Shown here one piece after another: positions 43,380 to 52,336 of a DNA stretch of 64,000 bases. This stretch comes from Herpetosiphon gulosus. Its GTDB lineage: Bacteria > Chloroflexota > Chloroflexia > Chloroflexales > Herpetosiphonaceae. The notes under the pieces are model-generated. The model saw only the letters and a list, made by a program, of their open reading frames with translations. It was not told the origin of the DNA and made no database searches. Numbering within the stretch: position 1 is the stretch's first letter; the number at the start of each line of letters is the position of its first letter. The stretch lies in assembly GCF_039545135.1 (NCBI RefSeq), contig NZ_BAABRU010000002.1, positions 62,001 to 126,000 of the forward strand, in the 5' to 3' direction. The translations under genes and the position numbers were made by a program.

Positions 43380-44315
43380 ATGAAACCCAAGTTTGCACTT
43401 TTACTTGCCGCCGTACTCACAACCTTTGTTTTGGCGATTGTGGTTGGCGTAGTTCGTTCGTTGGCGCAGCCGAGCCCAATTGAATTGGCCGCAGATATGG
43501 ATAACACTGTACCAAATATGCTCAGCGATAGTGATGTGCAGGCCACTGCGACGGCCAATGATCAAGCCTATCAACAACAATTATTGGAAGCCAGCCAACG
43601 AATTGAAGAAGCCAACCGCACGATCGACGAGGCCAATGCCCGTTTGCAAGAGCCAATTGTGGTGCGCGAGCCTGCTCCGGCGCAACAACCAGTTGCACAA
43701 GTGCCAGCCGCCCAACCTGTTTCGCAAGCTCCGGCTCAGCCAACCCAGGCTCCGGTCGAACGCTCAAATGCGCCGCAATATGCTATTTCGCCCGATCAAG
43801 CTGGACAATTGGCTTTGGCTGCTGCCCCTGGAGCCAGTTTGTTGACCACACCAGAGTTAGTTAATTATGCTGGTACTCCTGCCTACGAAGCCCGACTGGA
43901 TCGCGGCTTGGTTTATATCGATGCGAATACTGGCGCGGTTTTGGCCAATACGGCGGTTGCACCGCCAACTCAAGCGCCTGCGCCAACCAACGCACCAGCG
44001 CCAAGCACGATTTCGCCCGATGTTGCTGCAAGTGCGGCGGTGGCCTACCTTGGTGGCGGCACGGTCGTCAAGGTCGAGTTGGAAGAAGAACATGGCGCAT
44101 TGGTCTATGAAGTGCGCTTTACCAATGATAGTCGCGTCTATGTCGATGCCTACAGCGGCAGTGTGGTCTATGCCAAAATTGAGTCCGGCGGTAGCGATGA
44201 TAGCGGCGGTAGCGACGACAGCAATGATGATTCCAATGATGATCATGGTGGTGGTGACGACCACAAGGACGACGATAAAAAAGACGATGATGATAAAAAA
44301 GATGATGATAACTAA
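43380..44315 (+). CDS. Membrane-anchored PepSY protein with polyacidic tail
   Basis: 311 aa. AGGAGG precedes this ATG; a longer frame crosses the operator. A hydrophobic anchor at 5-28, a short coiled coil at 60-92 and a Pro/Gln/Ala linker come first. PepSY-like repeats at 136-190 and 211-267 follow, each with ISPD and (V)YxDAxxG. Residues 270-311 are an Asp/Ser/His/Lys tail. PepSY domains are often found beside redox and peptidase functions at the outside of the membrane. The tail may bind cations. It is the first gene of the operon facing the two-component pair. Confidence 0.82.
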   Translation: MKPKFALLLAAVLTTFVLAIVVGVVRSLAQPSPIELAADMDNTVPNMLSDSDVQATATANDQAYQQQLLEASQRIEEANRTIDEANARLQEPIVVREPAPAQQPVAQVPAAQPVSQAPAQPTQAPVERSNAPQYAISPDQAGQLALAAAPGASLLTTPELVNYAGTPAYEARLDRGLVYIDANTGAVLANTAVAPPTQAPAPTNAPAPSTISPDVAASAAVAYLGGGTVVKVELEEEHGALVYEVRFTNDSRVYVDAYSGSVVYAKIESGGSDDSGGSDDSNDDSNDDHGGGDDHKDDDKKDDDDKKDDDN

Positions 44316-44327
44316 GGAAATAAGCCG

Positions 44328-44777
44328 ATGAGCAATTTACCAAAACGGCGTAGCAGTTTGATGCTCAATACCAGCATGAGTGTTGCCGCAATCGCGGCGA
44401 CCCTCACTGGCTGGGCAGTGCTTTCTAACCAACAGGCGGTCGATTTCAGTGCCGAACTTGCCACACCTGAGCCAATTGTGGCGGTAGCCGAAATACCTCA
44501 AGTTGAGTTACCCAGCTTGCCAACGGTTGCACCACTGACCCGCAACGGTCATCGAATTATCCGAATTCCGAATGCTAGTGCTGGCGGCAGCACCCAGCCA
44601 AGCGCACCTAACCAGAGTGTACCAAGTGCGCCAGCAACAGGTGGTAGCAGTGGCAATGTGCCGAGCCAAGCAGCGCCGCAGCCAGCCGCTCCGCGCCAAG
44701 TTGCGCCCGTACCGACCGCCGTGCCAGCGCCAGCCGCTCCCGCTGCACCATCACGCAACACTCGTTCATCACGCTAA
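44328..44777 (+). CDS. Anchored proline-rich orphan protein
   Basis: 149 aa. AAGGAAA precedes the ATG by 8 bases. Residues 14-33 form one membrane segment; residues 75-149 consist of Ala/Pro/Ser/Gly/Gln linker ending in RSSR. No domain recognised. It lies 12 bases after the PepSY gene and 9 before apbE, so it belongs to the same operon. A spacer or periplasmic scaffold for the electron-transfer proteins is possible, but not shown. Confidence 0.65.
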   Translation: MSNLPKRRSSLMLNTSMSVAAIAATLTGWAVLSNQQAVDFSAELATPEPIVAVAEIPQVELPSLPTVAPLTRNGHRIIRIPNASAGGSTQPSAPNQSVPSAPATGGSSGNVPSQAAPQPAAPRQVAPVPTAVPAPAAPAAPSRNTRSSR

Positions 44778-44786
44778 AGGTGTTTT

Positions 44787-45686
44787 ATGGGCGAATTAAT
44801 CTTTCGGGCAATGGGTTGTGAAGTGGCGGTGCTTAGCGATCAGTCAATCGATCTGGCGGCAGTGCCAGAATGGTTTGAAACTTGGGAGCAAACACTAAGC
44901 CGTTTTCGTCCAAATAGCGAATTGATGCGGCTCAATCAGCGGGCTGGTCGGCCACTAGCAGTCAGCGAAACCCTGTGGGATGTGCTGGGTTTGGCGCTCG
45001 ATGCCGCTGCTTGGAGCAAAGGCTTGGTTGTGCCAACTCTGCTGCCTGCGCTTTTGCAGGCTGGATACGATCGCTCATTTGAATTGTTGAGCAACGCGGT
45101 CAACCAACTACAGGCGTGGCACTATCAGCCGCAAGCATGGTTGGCAATTTCACGCCGTGATCAAGGCCGTTTGGTGCAACTAGCCCGTGATACCGCCCTT
45201 GATTTGGGTGGCATTGCCAAGGGTTGGGCCGCCGATCGAACTGCGCAGCAATTGGCAACTCAAGCGGCCTGCTTGGTTGATGTCGGTGGCGATTTGGCAA
45301 CCGCAGGCCAGCGCCAAGATGGCTTGGCTTGGGCGATCGGTGTGCCAAACCCACGCACCCAGCAGTGCGAAGCCATGATCTGGTTTGCAGCAGGTGGGGT
45401 GGCAACCTCAGGAGTTGATTATCGGCGCTGGCGCAAAGGTGATCGCTGGCAACATCACTTAATCGACCCGCGTACTGGCGAACCAAGCACCAGCGACGTG
45501 CTGAGTGCCACGGTGATTGCTCCTAGCGCGGTGCAAGCCGAAGTTGCCGCCAAGATGGTGGTATTGCTGGGCCTCGAACCTGGCTTGGCTTGGATTAATC
45601 AGCATCCTGCTTTTGCGGCACTGGCCTTTGATCACGCTGGCAAAAGCTATAGTAGCGAACGTTTTAATAGTTATCGTTGGGAGTAA
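44787..45686 (+). CDS. apbE: FAD:protein FMN transferase ApbE
   Basis: 299 aa. ApbE marks: RAMGCEV opening, DLGGIAKGWAAD near 137-148, VDVGGDLA and HLIDPRTGEP. ApbE uses FAD to attach FMN covalently to a Thr or Ser of an extracytoplasmic flavoprotein, with a D-x-x-S/T-G-A-T type target. No signal peptide is visible, unlike many ApbE, so location needs care. It is in the operon with a haem membrane protein, the usual partner type; a clear target is not seen nearby. Confidence 0.9.
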   Translation: MGELIFRAMGCEVAVLSDQSIDLAAVPEWFETWEQTLSRFRPNSELMRLNQRAGRPLAVSETLWDVLGLALDAAAWSKGLVVPTLLPALLQAGYDRSFELLSNAVNQLQAWHYQPQAWLAISRRDQGRLVQLARDTALDLGGIAKGWAADRTAQQLATQAACLVDVGGDLATAGQRQDGLAWAIGVPNPRTQQCEAMIWFAAGGVATSGVDYRRWRKGDRWQHHLIDPRTGEPSTSDVLSATVIAPSAVQAEVAAKMVVLLGLEPGLAWINQHPAFAALAFDHAGKSYSSERFNSYRWE

Positions 45687-45691
45687 CGCCG

Positions 45692-46654
45692 ATGAGTGCC
45701 TCAGAACCTGATAAAGCCGCGCGTTTGGCGGCGATTCGTGCCCAAAATGCTGCCCAAAAAACCCAAGCTATTGAGCCAACCGAGCCTGTGATTCAAGATA
45801 AAGCCGCGCGTTTGGCGGCGATTCGCGCCCAAAATGCTGCCCAAAAAAACGAATCAGCGGGAGTAAGTCCAGTTATGGCAACCTTGCCACTGGGCACAAC
45901 CCAGCCTGTCGCTGCGCCAGCACCAAGGGCCAAGGCTACGCCAAATGTGCCAACTCCCAGCGCCGAAGAAATGCTTGAAGATGTTAGCGCCAACCTGATG
46001 AGTTTGATGATTGCCTTGATTATTGGGATTGTGGCGGCAGTTTTAGTTATGCCGCGCTGGATTCCTGGCCTCAGCAGTTCGTTGATTGGTGACCAACCCA
46101 AAGCTTTTTGGTATCTTTCGCGCTCAAGTGGCTTGGTAGCCTATAGCTTGGTCTGGCTTTCGATGCTGTTTGGGCTTTCACTGACAGGCAAAGTTGCGCG
46201 TTTGTGGAATGGTGGCCCGACTATGCTCGATCTGCATCAGCACGCTAGCATTTTGGGGATTGGCTTTGGGCTGTTTCATACGGTGATTTTGCTTGGCGAT
46301 GGCTATAGCAATTACACATTAAAACAATTACTTGTGCCATTCGCCAGTAGCCAATACAAACCCTTGTGGGTTGGCTTGGGTCAGCTTGGGTTATATGGTT
46401 TAGCGCTGGTGACGGTGAGTTTTTGGCTCAAACGCTGGATTGGCCGCAGTGCTTGGCGGGTAATTCACTATGCCAGCTTTGGCCTGTTTTTGATGGTTTT
46501 GGCTCATGGTATCTTTAGCGGCACTGATACCGGCACACCCTTAGTGAGCTTGTGGTATTGGGCTACAGGTGCGAGCGTTGTATTTATGACGATCTATCGC
46601 ATCCTCATTACCCGCCGCAATAAACCAATGCCAAGCGTACCTGTATTATCATAA
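45692..46654 (+). CDS. Ferric-reductase-like haem membrane protein with duplicated N-terminal motif
   Basis: 320 aa. GGGAG precedes this ATG. Residues 7-23 and 36-52 are a 17-residue duplicate (DKAARLAAIRAQNAAQK), the two DNA copies differing by one base in 51. Residues about 100-300 carry six membrane segments. Haem-ligand candidates are His182/184 (LHQH), His196, His259 and His272, as in ferric-reductase-like and MsrQ-type cytochromes. No FAD or NAD domain follows, so electrons must come from a partner. It is the last gene of the operon. Confidence 0.85.
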   Translation: MSASEPDKAARLAAIRAQNAAQKTQAIEPTEPVIQDKAARLAAIRAQNAAQKNESAGVSPVMATLPLGTTQPVAAPAPRAKATPNVPTPSAEEMLEDVSANLMSLMIALIIGIVAAVLVMPRWIPGLSSSLIGDQPKAFWYLSRSSGLVAYSLVWLSMLFGLSLTGKVARLWNGGPTMLDLHQHASILGIGFGLFHTVILLGDGYSNYTLKQLLVPFASSQYKPLWVGLGQLGLYGLALVTVSFWLKRWIGRSAWRVIHYASFGLFLMVLAHGIFSGTDTGTPLVSLWYWATGASVVFMTIYRILITRRNKPMPSVPVLS

Positions 46655-46717
46655 AGTTTATGCATTGCTCCTACATCTAGCATTTGAGATTCTTCGATAT
46701 TCCCCTTCGATCCGCCG

Positions 46718-46794
46718 ATTGTGCTTTAGGGGGTGCAGGGGGATGAAAACACCCTGCGTTCCCCGCCTTGAGGCGGGGCGGAGGGGTGGTGAAC
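46718..46794. repeat. Family B repeat
   Basis: GATTGTGCTTTAGGGGGTGC, GGGGGATGAAAACACCCTGC, CCCCGCCTTGAGGCGGGG and CGGAGGGGTGGTGAACT. A very good copy of the one at 30.9 kb. Confidence 0.85.
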
Positions 46795-46923
46795 TGAAAG
46801 TGAAATGAATGTTCCAAGAATAGAGAAACTCTGAATGAACCCGCGCCTAAAATGCTAAGGCTTGCCAAACGTGATACCATAGCAACATTGATTGATCGAG
46901 AAGTTTGATTAAAAGGTGTTGCT

Positions 46924-49860
46924 ATGGGGATTACGTTTGTTGCGCCAAGCTATTTATGGTTTTTATTGCTGCTCATCCCAGTTGTAGCCTTAGGCTGGAT
47001 GAACGGGCGGCGTTTCCAGCGCAGCCGCTTAATCGGCTCATTGCTATTGCGCAGTTTGTTGTTAATCAGCCTGATTGGCTCGCTGGCAGGTGCACAAATC
47101 ATCTCTCCTGTGCAACAACTCACCACGATTTTTTTGGTTGATACCTCAGATTCGATCACTCCCAATCAGCGTAGTTTACAAGATCAGTTTATTGCTGATG
47201 CGCTGCAAACCATGCCCAAAGATGATCAAGCGGCGATTATTGTGTTTGGCCAAAATGCCTTGATCGAACGCTTGCCCTCGGAAGTGCGCACGCTTAGCCG
47301 GATTCAATCGGTGCCAATTGCCGCCCGAACTGATTTAGAGCAAGCGATGACCTTAAGTTTTGCGCTATTTCCTGCTGATACTCAAAAACGCGTAGTCTTG
47401 CTCTCCGATGGTGGCGAGAATAGTGGTCAATCACTCAAAGCACTCGAGTTGGCTCACGATCGCCAGATTGTGGTCGATGTAGTTGAAATTGCTCAAATCG
47501 GCGGCGCTGAAGTTGCCATCACTGCCTTACGTATGCCTGGTCAAGCGCGGGTTGGTCAAGAACTACAAATTGTGGCGCAAATTGATAGTAACGAAGCCCA
47601 AGCTGCCACCATTCGAATTTTAGTTGATCGTCAATTGTATGCTGAAGCAAGCCTCGCCTTGCCCAAAGGCTCGTTGGAATATACCTCAACCGTGGTTTTG
47701 AACGATCAGGGGTTTCACAAAGTTTCAGCGCAAATTATTCCAACTAATGATATTCGCAAACAAAATAACGAAGCCACTGCTTTGGTTAATTTACAAGGTT
47801 CGCCCAAAGTGCTGATCGTTGCCAATGATCCTGCTGATGCCGAAAATATTGCGCCAGCGCTTGAGGCTGCCAAATTGCAGGTAAGCGTGGTTGGCCCAAC
47901 CGGGTTACCCACAACCCTGGCCGATTTAGCCGATTACGAAGCAGTTGTCTTGGCGAATGTGCCCGAACGCCTGATTGCCGATGAATCGCAGCAAGCCCTC
48001 CAAACCTTTGTGCGCGATCTTGGGCGCGGCTTTGTGATGCTTGGCGGCGAAAATAGCTTTGGAATTGGCGGCTACACCAGCACGCCAATCGAAGAATTGC
48101 TGCCCGTAGAAATGCAATTGCGTAATCGTGAAAAATACCCACCAGTTAGCGTGGCGGTGATCTTTGATATCTCGGGCAGTATGGGTGAAATGGTTGGTGG
48201 CCGCGAAAAAGTAACCTTGGCCTCTGAAGGCGCGGCGCGGGTGGTGCAATTGCTGCGCGATTTTGATGAAATTACGGTTTTGCCGTTTGATAGCGCTGTA
48301 CAAAACCAATATGGGCCGGTTGCTGGCTCAGAGCGCGAAGTCGCCCAAAGCGAAATTATCGCCCGTGGGGTGACTGGCGGCGGCGGGATCAACGTTCACG
48401 ATAGTTTGGTTGCTGCTGGCAACGTACTCAAAGGCCGCAATGCGCCAATTCGTCACATTATTTTGCTGGCTGATGGCTCGGATTCGCAGCAACAAGAAAA
48501 TGCTGTGCGCCTAACCGATGAACATCGGCGTTTAGGCATTACCACCAGCACAATTGCGATTGGTAATGGTGGCGATGTTGGCTTTTTGAATAATGTGGCG
48601 GTGGCTGGTGGTGGGCGGCACTTTCTGGTTGAAGATGCATTATCGTTGCCCGATATTGTGCTGCAAGATGCCCAACTTTCGCTGGCCCCCTATATTGTCG
48701 AAAAAGCCTTCTTGCCCTTGCTTGGTAGCGATAGCGTGATTATGGCCGATCTGAATACCGCCAATTGGCCACAACTGCTGGGTTATAACGGTACGATGCC
48801 CAAGCAAAATGCCAATATGGTCTTGTGGGCCGATGAAGATGCGCCGCTATTGGCCCAATGGCAATATGGCTTGGGTCGTTCAGTTGCTTGGATGAGCGAT
48901 ATGAAAGGCAAATGGGGTACAAATTTAGTACGCTGGGAGCAATTCGAGCGCTTGGCGGCCCAAATTGTTGGCTGGACGCTGCCAGTAATCTCCAATGAAA
49001 CGATTAGCGTTAATACAACGTTTGTTGGCCCTGAGATGGAAATCATTTTAAACGCCCGCGATGCCAATGATACTCCCTTAACTGGATTGACGGTTGATGG
49101 CAATGTGGTCAACGATGGTGGGGTGCAATCGGGCTTGACTTTGGTTGAAGTGAGTGCTGGCATCTATCAAGGCCGAATTGCTAGTCCGGGCGCGGGAACC
49201 TACTTTTTGCAATTAGGTGGGCGTAATCGCGAAGGCCAAGCGGTATTTCAAGAAACGGCAGGGGTGATTGTGCCCTACTCGCCTGAATATCGCCAAGGCC
49301 AAGCCAACCCCAATTTGCTGGCGACGATTGCCCAACGTAGCCAAGGCCGCGTTTTAACTGATGCAACTAAGGTTTTTGAGCATTCACTCGATTTAGTGAC
49401 CCGGGCTACACCGATTCACTTTAGTTTGCTGTTAGCCGCATTGGCTTTATTGTTGCTCGATATTGCGGTGCGACGCTTGCGGTTTGGTCAATTAGGCCAA
49501 GCTTGGGCCGGAGTGCGTCGTCGTCAAGCCACACCTTCGCCAACAATGGGCGATTTAGCAGCAGCCAAACAGCGTGCCCGTAATAAAATGGGCCAAACTC
49601 AAACAGCGGCTGAGCCTGCCTCGATTACCCCGAAAAATGCGCCAGTCTATCAACCTGGGGCCAATTATACCCCGCCAGTAGCCCAGCCCAAGCCAGAAGC
49701 AGCACCTTCAATCCCTGCAAAGGTTGACCCAGCACCCAAACCGAGTATGCCAGCACCAAACCCAACCCAAGGGCCACCACCCAAAGCAGTCAATCTTGAT
49801 GAGATTACTGACCCCTTAGAGCGGCTACGTGCAGCTAAAAACCGTGCTCGGCGGCAATAG
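46924..49860 (+). CDS. Two-vWA membrane protein with a glutamine-amidotransferase-like domain
   Basis: 978 aa. Helices near 8-26 and 38-58. A first vWA domain starts at about 66 with MIDAS D73-x-S75-x-S77. Residues about 295-390 resemble a class I glutamine amidotransferase-like domain (PKVLIVAND...FVMLGGENSFGIGGY) with no catalytic Cys seen. A second vWA starts at about 408 with MIDAS D415-I-S-G-S419. A final helix lies near 838-855, followed by a Pro-rich cytoplasmic tail. BatA/BatB-like proteins of this kind sit in membrane complexes, often with MoxR ATPases; none is near. AAAGGTG precedes the ATG. Confidence 0.85.
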   Translation: MGITFVAPSYLWFLLLLIPVVALGWMNGRRFQRSRLIGSLLLRSLLLISLIGSLAGAQIISPVQQLTTIFLVDTSDSITPNQRSLQDQFIADALQTMPKDDQAAIIVFGQNALIERLPSEVRTLSRIQSVPIAARTDLEQAMTLSFALFPADTQKRVVLLSDGGENSGQSLKALELAHDRQIVVDVVEIAQIGGAEVAITALRMPGQARVGQELQIVAQIDSNEAQAATIRILVDRQLYAEASLALPKGSLEYTSTVVLNDQGFHKVSAQIIPTNDIRKQNNEATALVNLQGSPKVLIVANDPADAENIAPALEAAKLQVSVVGPTGLPTTLADLADYEAVVLANVPERLIADESQQALQTFVRDLGRGFVMLGGENSFGIGGYTSTPIEELLPVEMQLRNREKYPPVSVAVIFDISGSMGEMVGGREKVTLASEGAARVVQLLRDFDEITVLPFDSAVQNQYGPVAGSEREVAQSEIIARGVTGGGGINVHDSLVAAGNVLKGRNAPIRHIILLADGSDSQQQENAVRLTDEHRRLGITTSTIAIGNGGDVGFLNNVAVAGGGRHFLVEDALSLPDIVLQDAQLSLAPYIVEKAFLPLLGSDSVIMADLNTANWPQLLGYNGTMPKQNANMVLWADEDAPLLAQWQYGLGRSVAWMSDMKGKWGTNLVRWEQFERLAAQIVGWTLPVISNETISVNTTFVGPEMEIILNARDANDTPLTGLTVDGNVVNDGGVQSGLTLVEVSAGIYQGRIASPGAGTYFLQLGGRNREGQAVFQETAGVIVPYSPEYRQGQANPNLLATIAQRSQGRVLTDATKVFEHSLDLVTRATPIHFSLLLAALALLLLDIAVRRLRFGQLGQAWAGVRRRQATPSPTMGDLAAAKQRARNKMGQTQTAAEPASITPKNAPVYQPGANYTPPVAQPKPEAAPSIPAKVDPAPKPSMPAPNPTQGPPPKAVNLDEITDPLERLRAAKNRARRQ

Positions 49861-49881
49861 TTTAATGAGGACTTGAACTCC

Positions 49882-51144
49882 ATGCTGAGCCTTAAATCGC
49901 CGAATTCTAAAATCATGTGGTCGATCAAGCTGATATTAATCATTGTTACGCTGCTAAGTATCGCTAATTTCACTTTTGAATATGGCGTAAAAATTACTAG
50001 CGAGCAAAAAACGATTGATTTCCCATCATTTTATTGGGCGAGTGATGCCTTATTTAATCATCATGTTTCGCCATATGATTTTAATTATCTACAATCAAAT
50101 ACTGAAAAGAAAATATTCCCATTTCTCTATCCACCACCAAGTGTTATATTATTCTATCCATTATCATTATTCGAGTATAAAAATGCCCTAGTTATTTATT
50201 CAATTATTAATCATCTTGCAATAATCGCAGCAATATTTCTTTTAATTAAGATTTTCAATTATAAATATCTATCAATTCAGTCATTATTATTGACGATTAT
50301 CATCTATAATTCCTACCCATTGATTGAAAATATCTATAGTGGTCAAGTTAGTGTTATTGTTCTAGTATTTTTATTAATATTTATACTGCTGAAAGATACA
50401 TTTCAAACCATCGCCTGTTTGGCTTTAGCGCTAGCAATTATTTTAAAAATGTATCCAGTTGTTATTTTACCTGTTCTTTTGATTAATAAAAAATATAAAT
50501 TATTAATTACAACAACGAGCTTATTAATATTACTAACCCTTGGATCGACGTTATTTATTCCAAGTTTTGTCTGGAACGATTGGCTTGTGAATGTTGTGCC
50601 TAGTGGAGGATATGGTGAATATCCCGAGGGATTAACCGACGTATCGTTATTCGATAATAAAGGGGTTAATGGAGTTTTTGCTGAAATCTTGATCAAACAA
50701 GATCCAAGCAAGGTTATGAATTATCCAGTATTCGCCAAAGCTGCGACCTATGGCATTTGTATCGCCTTAGTCATTATTACTTTCTTGGTTGTTTATCGAT
50801 ACATTGATCAAAATGATCGCAAAGCGCTTGAGAAAATTGTTTTTGTAACGCTGCCACTCATCTTTTTGATTGCTCCTTTTTCTTGGACTCATCATATTAT
50901 TACAATCTATCCAACAATTATCTATTTACTTATGATCTACTTTCAGGCTAGTTTGAAGAAGCCTAAGCTCCAAATGCTTTTTATAATCTTGATAATATTA
51001 ATTATTTTCAAGACATCGACAGTGATCGAGATATTTGCAGCGATATCGATGCTCTGGCTGCTAATGTTGGAAACGATTATCAAACAAAAATCGTTGTTGC
51101 CAAGCCCACAAATTGCTCTACAACCTAGCGAATTGCATGATTGA
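49882..51144 (+). CDS. GT87-family membrane glycosyltransferase (DUF2029)
   Basis: 420 aa. GAGGA lies 10 bases before this ATG; a TTG three codons earlier is the alternative. About ten membrane segments; PSFYWASDALFNHHVSPYD near 48 and LYPPPSVILFYPL near 88 fit the DUF2029 polyprenyl-phosphate-mannose-dependent mannosyltransferases. The gene is strikingly AT-rich (ATT, AAA, TTA, AAT codons) against neighbours of balanced composition, so it looks acquired or moved. It follows the vWA gene by 21 bases and ends in a strong terminator. Confidence 0.82.
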   Translation: MLSLKSPNSKIMWSIKLILIIVTLLSIANFTFEYGVKITSEQKTIDFPSFYWASDALFNHHVSPYDFNYLQSNTEKKIFPFLYPPPSVILFYPLSLFEYKNALVIYSIINHLAIIAAIFLLIKIFNYKYLSIQSLLLTIIIYNSYPLIENIYSGQVSVIVLVFLLIFILLKDTFQTIACLALALAIILKMYPVVILPVLLINKKYKLLITTTSLLILLTLGSTLFIPSFVWNDWLVNVVPSGGYGEYPEGLTDVSLFDNKGVNGVFAEILIKQDPSKVMNYPVFAKAATYGICIALVIITFLVVYRYIDQNDRKALEKIVFVTLPLIFLIAPFSWTHHIITIYPTIIYLLMIYFQASLKKPKLQMLFIILIILIIFKTSTVIEIFAAISMLWLLMLETIIKQKSLLPSPQIALQPSELHD

Positions 51145-51158
51145 GCATTAAATACAAT

Positions 51159-51198
51159 AATCCTACGAGCAGCAGGCTTAAGCAACGCTCGTAGGATT
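51159..51198. terminator. Bidirectional terminator with 12 bp stem
   Basis: AATCCTACGAGC and GCTCGTAGGATT pair perfectly, 16-base loop. It lies between the GT87 gene and the convergent Roadblock gene, with T/A-rich flanks on both sides. Confidence 0.85.
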
Positions 51199-51205
51199 AT
51201 GATGT

Positions 51206-51568
51206 TTACAGCGTATCTTGGAGCTTAACCACCAATTGTTTGAGCGCAAAGCGGGCGCGGCCAAGATTGCCACCGCCATTGACGGCCAACACAGCAAAGT
51301 AGCCGGGGATGATTTGCGATGCCAAGTAGGTGGCATTATCGGTCTCAACCGCGACATCACGGACCTGGCCAGCCTTTAAGCGCGAGGCGGCTCCCGCAGC
51401 GGCGGCAGCAAGGCCACCCAGCTCCACTTCAGCAATATCTTTGCTAAAGTTTGCATCAACATCGTTGAGGAGCATTTCAACGCCCAGCCCGTCTGTGCCC
51501 ACGACTCCGGCCAATTTCACACCGGGTACGGTTTCAATCGCGCTGGCCAAAATGTCTTTCATCCCCAT
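51206..51568 (-). CDS. Roadblock/LC7 domain protein
   Basis: 120 aa, the full length of a single Roadblock domain. The family's first motif (PGVKLAGVVGTDGLGVEML) and the central AAAAAGAASRL helix are visible; it ends in FALKQLVVKLQD. Such proteins act as partners of small Ras-like GTPases (MglB type) in polarity or motility. AAGGAG precedes the ATG. It is downstream of dnaX-ebfC-recR on the same strand (83 bases after recR), with no small GTPase visible here. Confidence 0.88.
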   Translation of the reverse strand: MGMKDILASAIETVPGVKLAGVVGTDGLGVEMLLNDVDANFSKDIAEVELGGLAAAAAGAASRLKAGQVRDVAVETDNATYLASQIIPGYFAVLAVNGGGNLGRARFALKQLVVKLQDTL

Positions 51569-51651
51569 AGTGGCTCCTTATCAACAAACTGTGCAGTGAG
51601 TTCTGATGTTTGAGCTATCATACCACACCGCGCCCGCTCTGCAAGGCAGGC

Positions 51652-52266
51652 TTACATTTCGCGACGACCTTGCAATGCTCGCCCCAAGGTTACTTCATCG
51701 GCATATTCGAGATCGCTGCCCATCGGCAAGCCCCGCGCCAAGCGCGTTACCCGAATGCCCAAGGGGATAATCTCGCGTGCCAGATAGGCCGCCGTTGCAT
51801 CGCCCTCAAGATTGGGATTGGTCGAGAGAATCACTTCTTCGATTGGCTCAACCCGCAAGCGAGCCAACAACTCACGAATGCGCAAATCTTCAGGATTGAT
51901 ACCTTCGACTGGCGAGATTGCCCCGTGCAGCACATGATACAGCCCTTTGAATTCACCCGTGCGCTCTAATGCCACCACATCGAGCGGCTCCTCGACCACA
52001 CAGACTTGGCGCTCATTGCGATTGGCATTCGTGCAAATTGGGCAAGGGTCTTCGACGGTAATGTTAAAGCAGCGATTACAAAAGATCGTGCTATCTTTCA
52101 TGGCCATAATGGCGTTGGCCAAGCGCTCAGATTGCTCACGTTTAGCGCGGAGCAGGTAAAAAACCAGGCGCGAGGCCGATTTTGGCCCAATTCCAGGCAA
52201 GCGATTAAATTCATCGATTAGTTTTGCGACTGGTTCTGGTGTAATCGTATCGTACCCAAATGCCAC
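51652..52266 (-). CDS. recR: Recombination mediator RecR
   Basis: 204 aa. GTG start with TGGAG 8 bases upstream. The N-terminal helix-hairpin-helix (LPGIGPKSASRL), the C4 zinc finger (CNRC...CPIC) and a Toprim domain (VVEEPLDVVALERTGEFKG, EVILSTNPNLEGDATA) are all present. It works with RecF and RecO in loading RecA. It lies downstream of dnaX and ebfC, the common bacterial order. Confidence 0.95.
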   Translation of the reverse strand: MAFGYDTITPEPVAKLIDEFNRLPGIGPKSASRLVFYLLRAKREQSERLANAIMAMKDSTIFCNRCFNITVEDPCPICTNANRNERQVCVVEEPLDVVALERTGEFKGLYHVLHGAISPVEGINPEDLRIRELLARLRVEPIEEVILSTNPNLEGDATAAYLAREIIPLGIRVTRLARGLPMGSDLEYADEVTLGRALQGRREM

Positions 52267-52336
52267 AATACACGCTCCACAGTTAAGTTAAAACAGGGCG
52301 GTCGCACGACCACCCTGAGTCGGGGTAAACAGTCGT

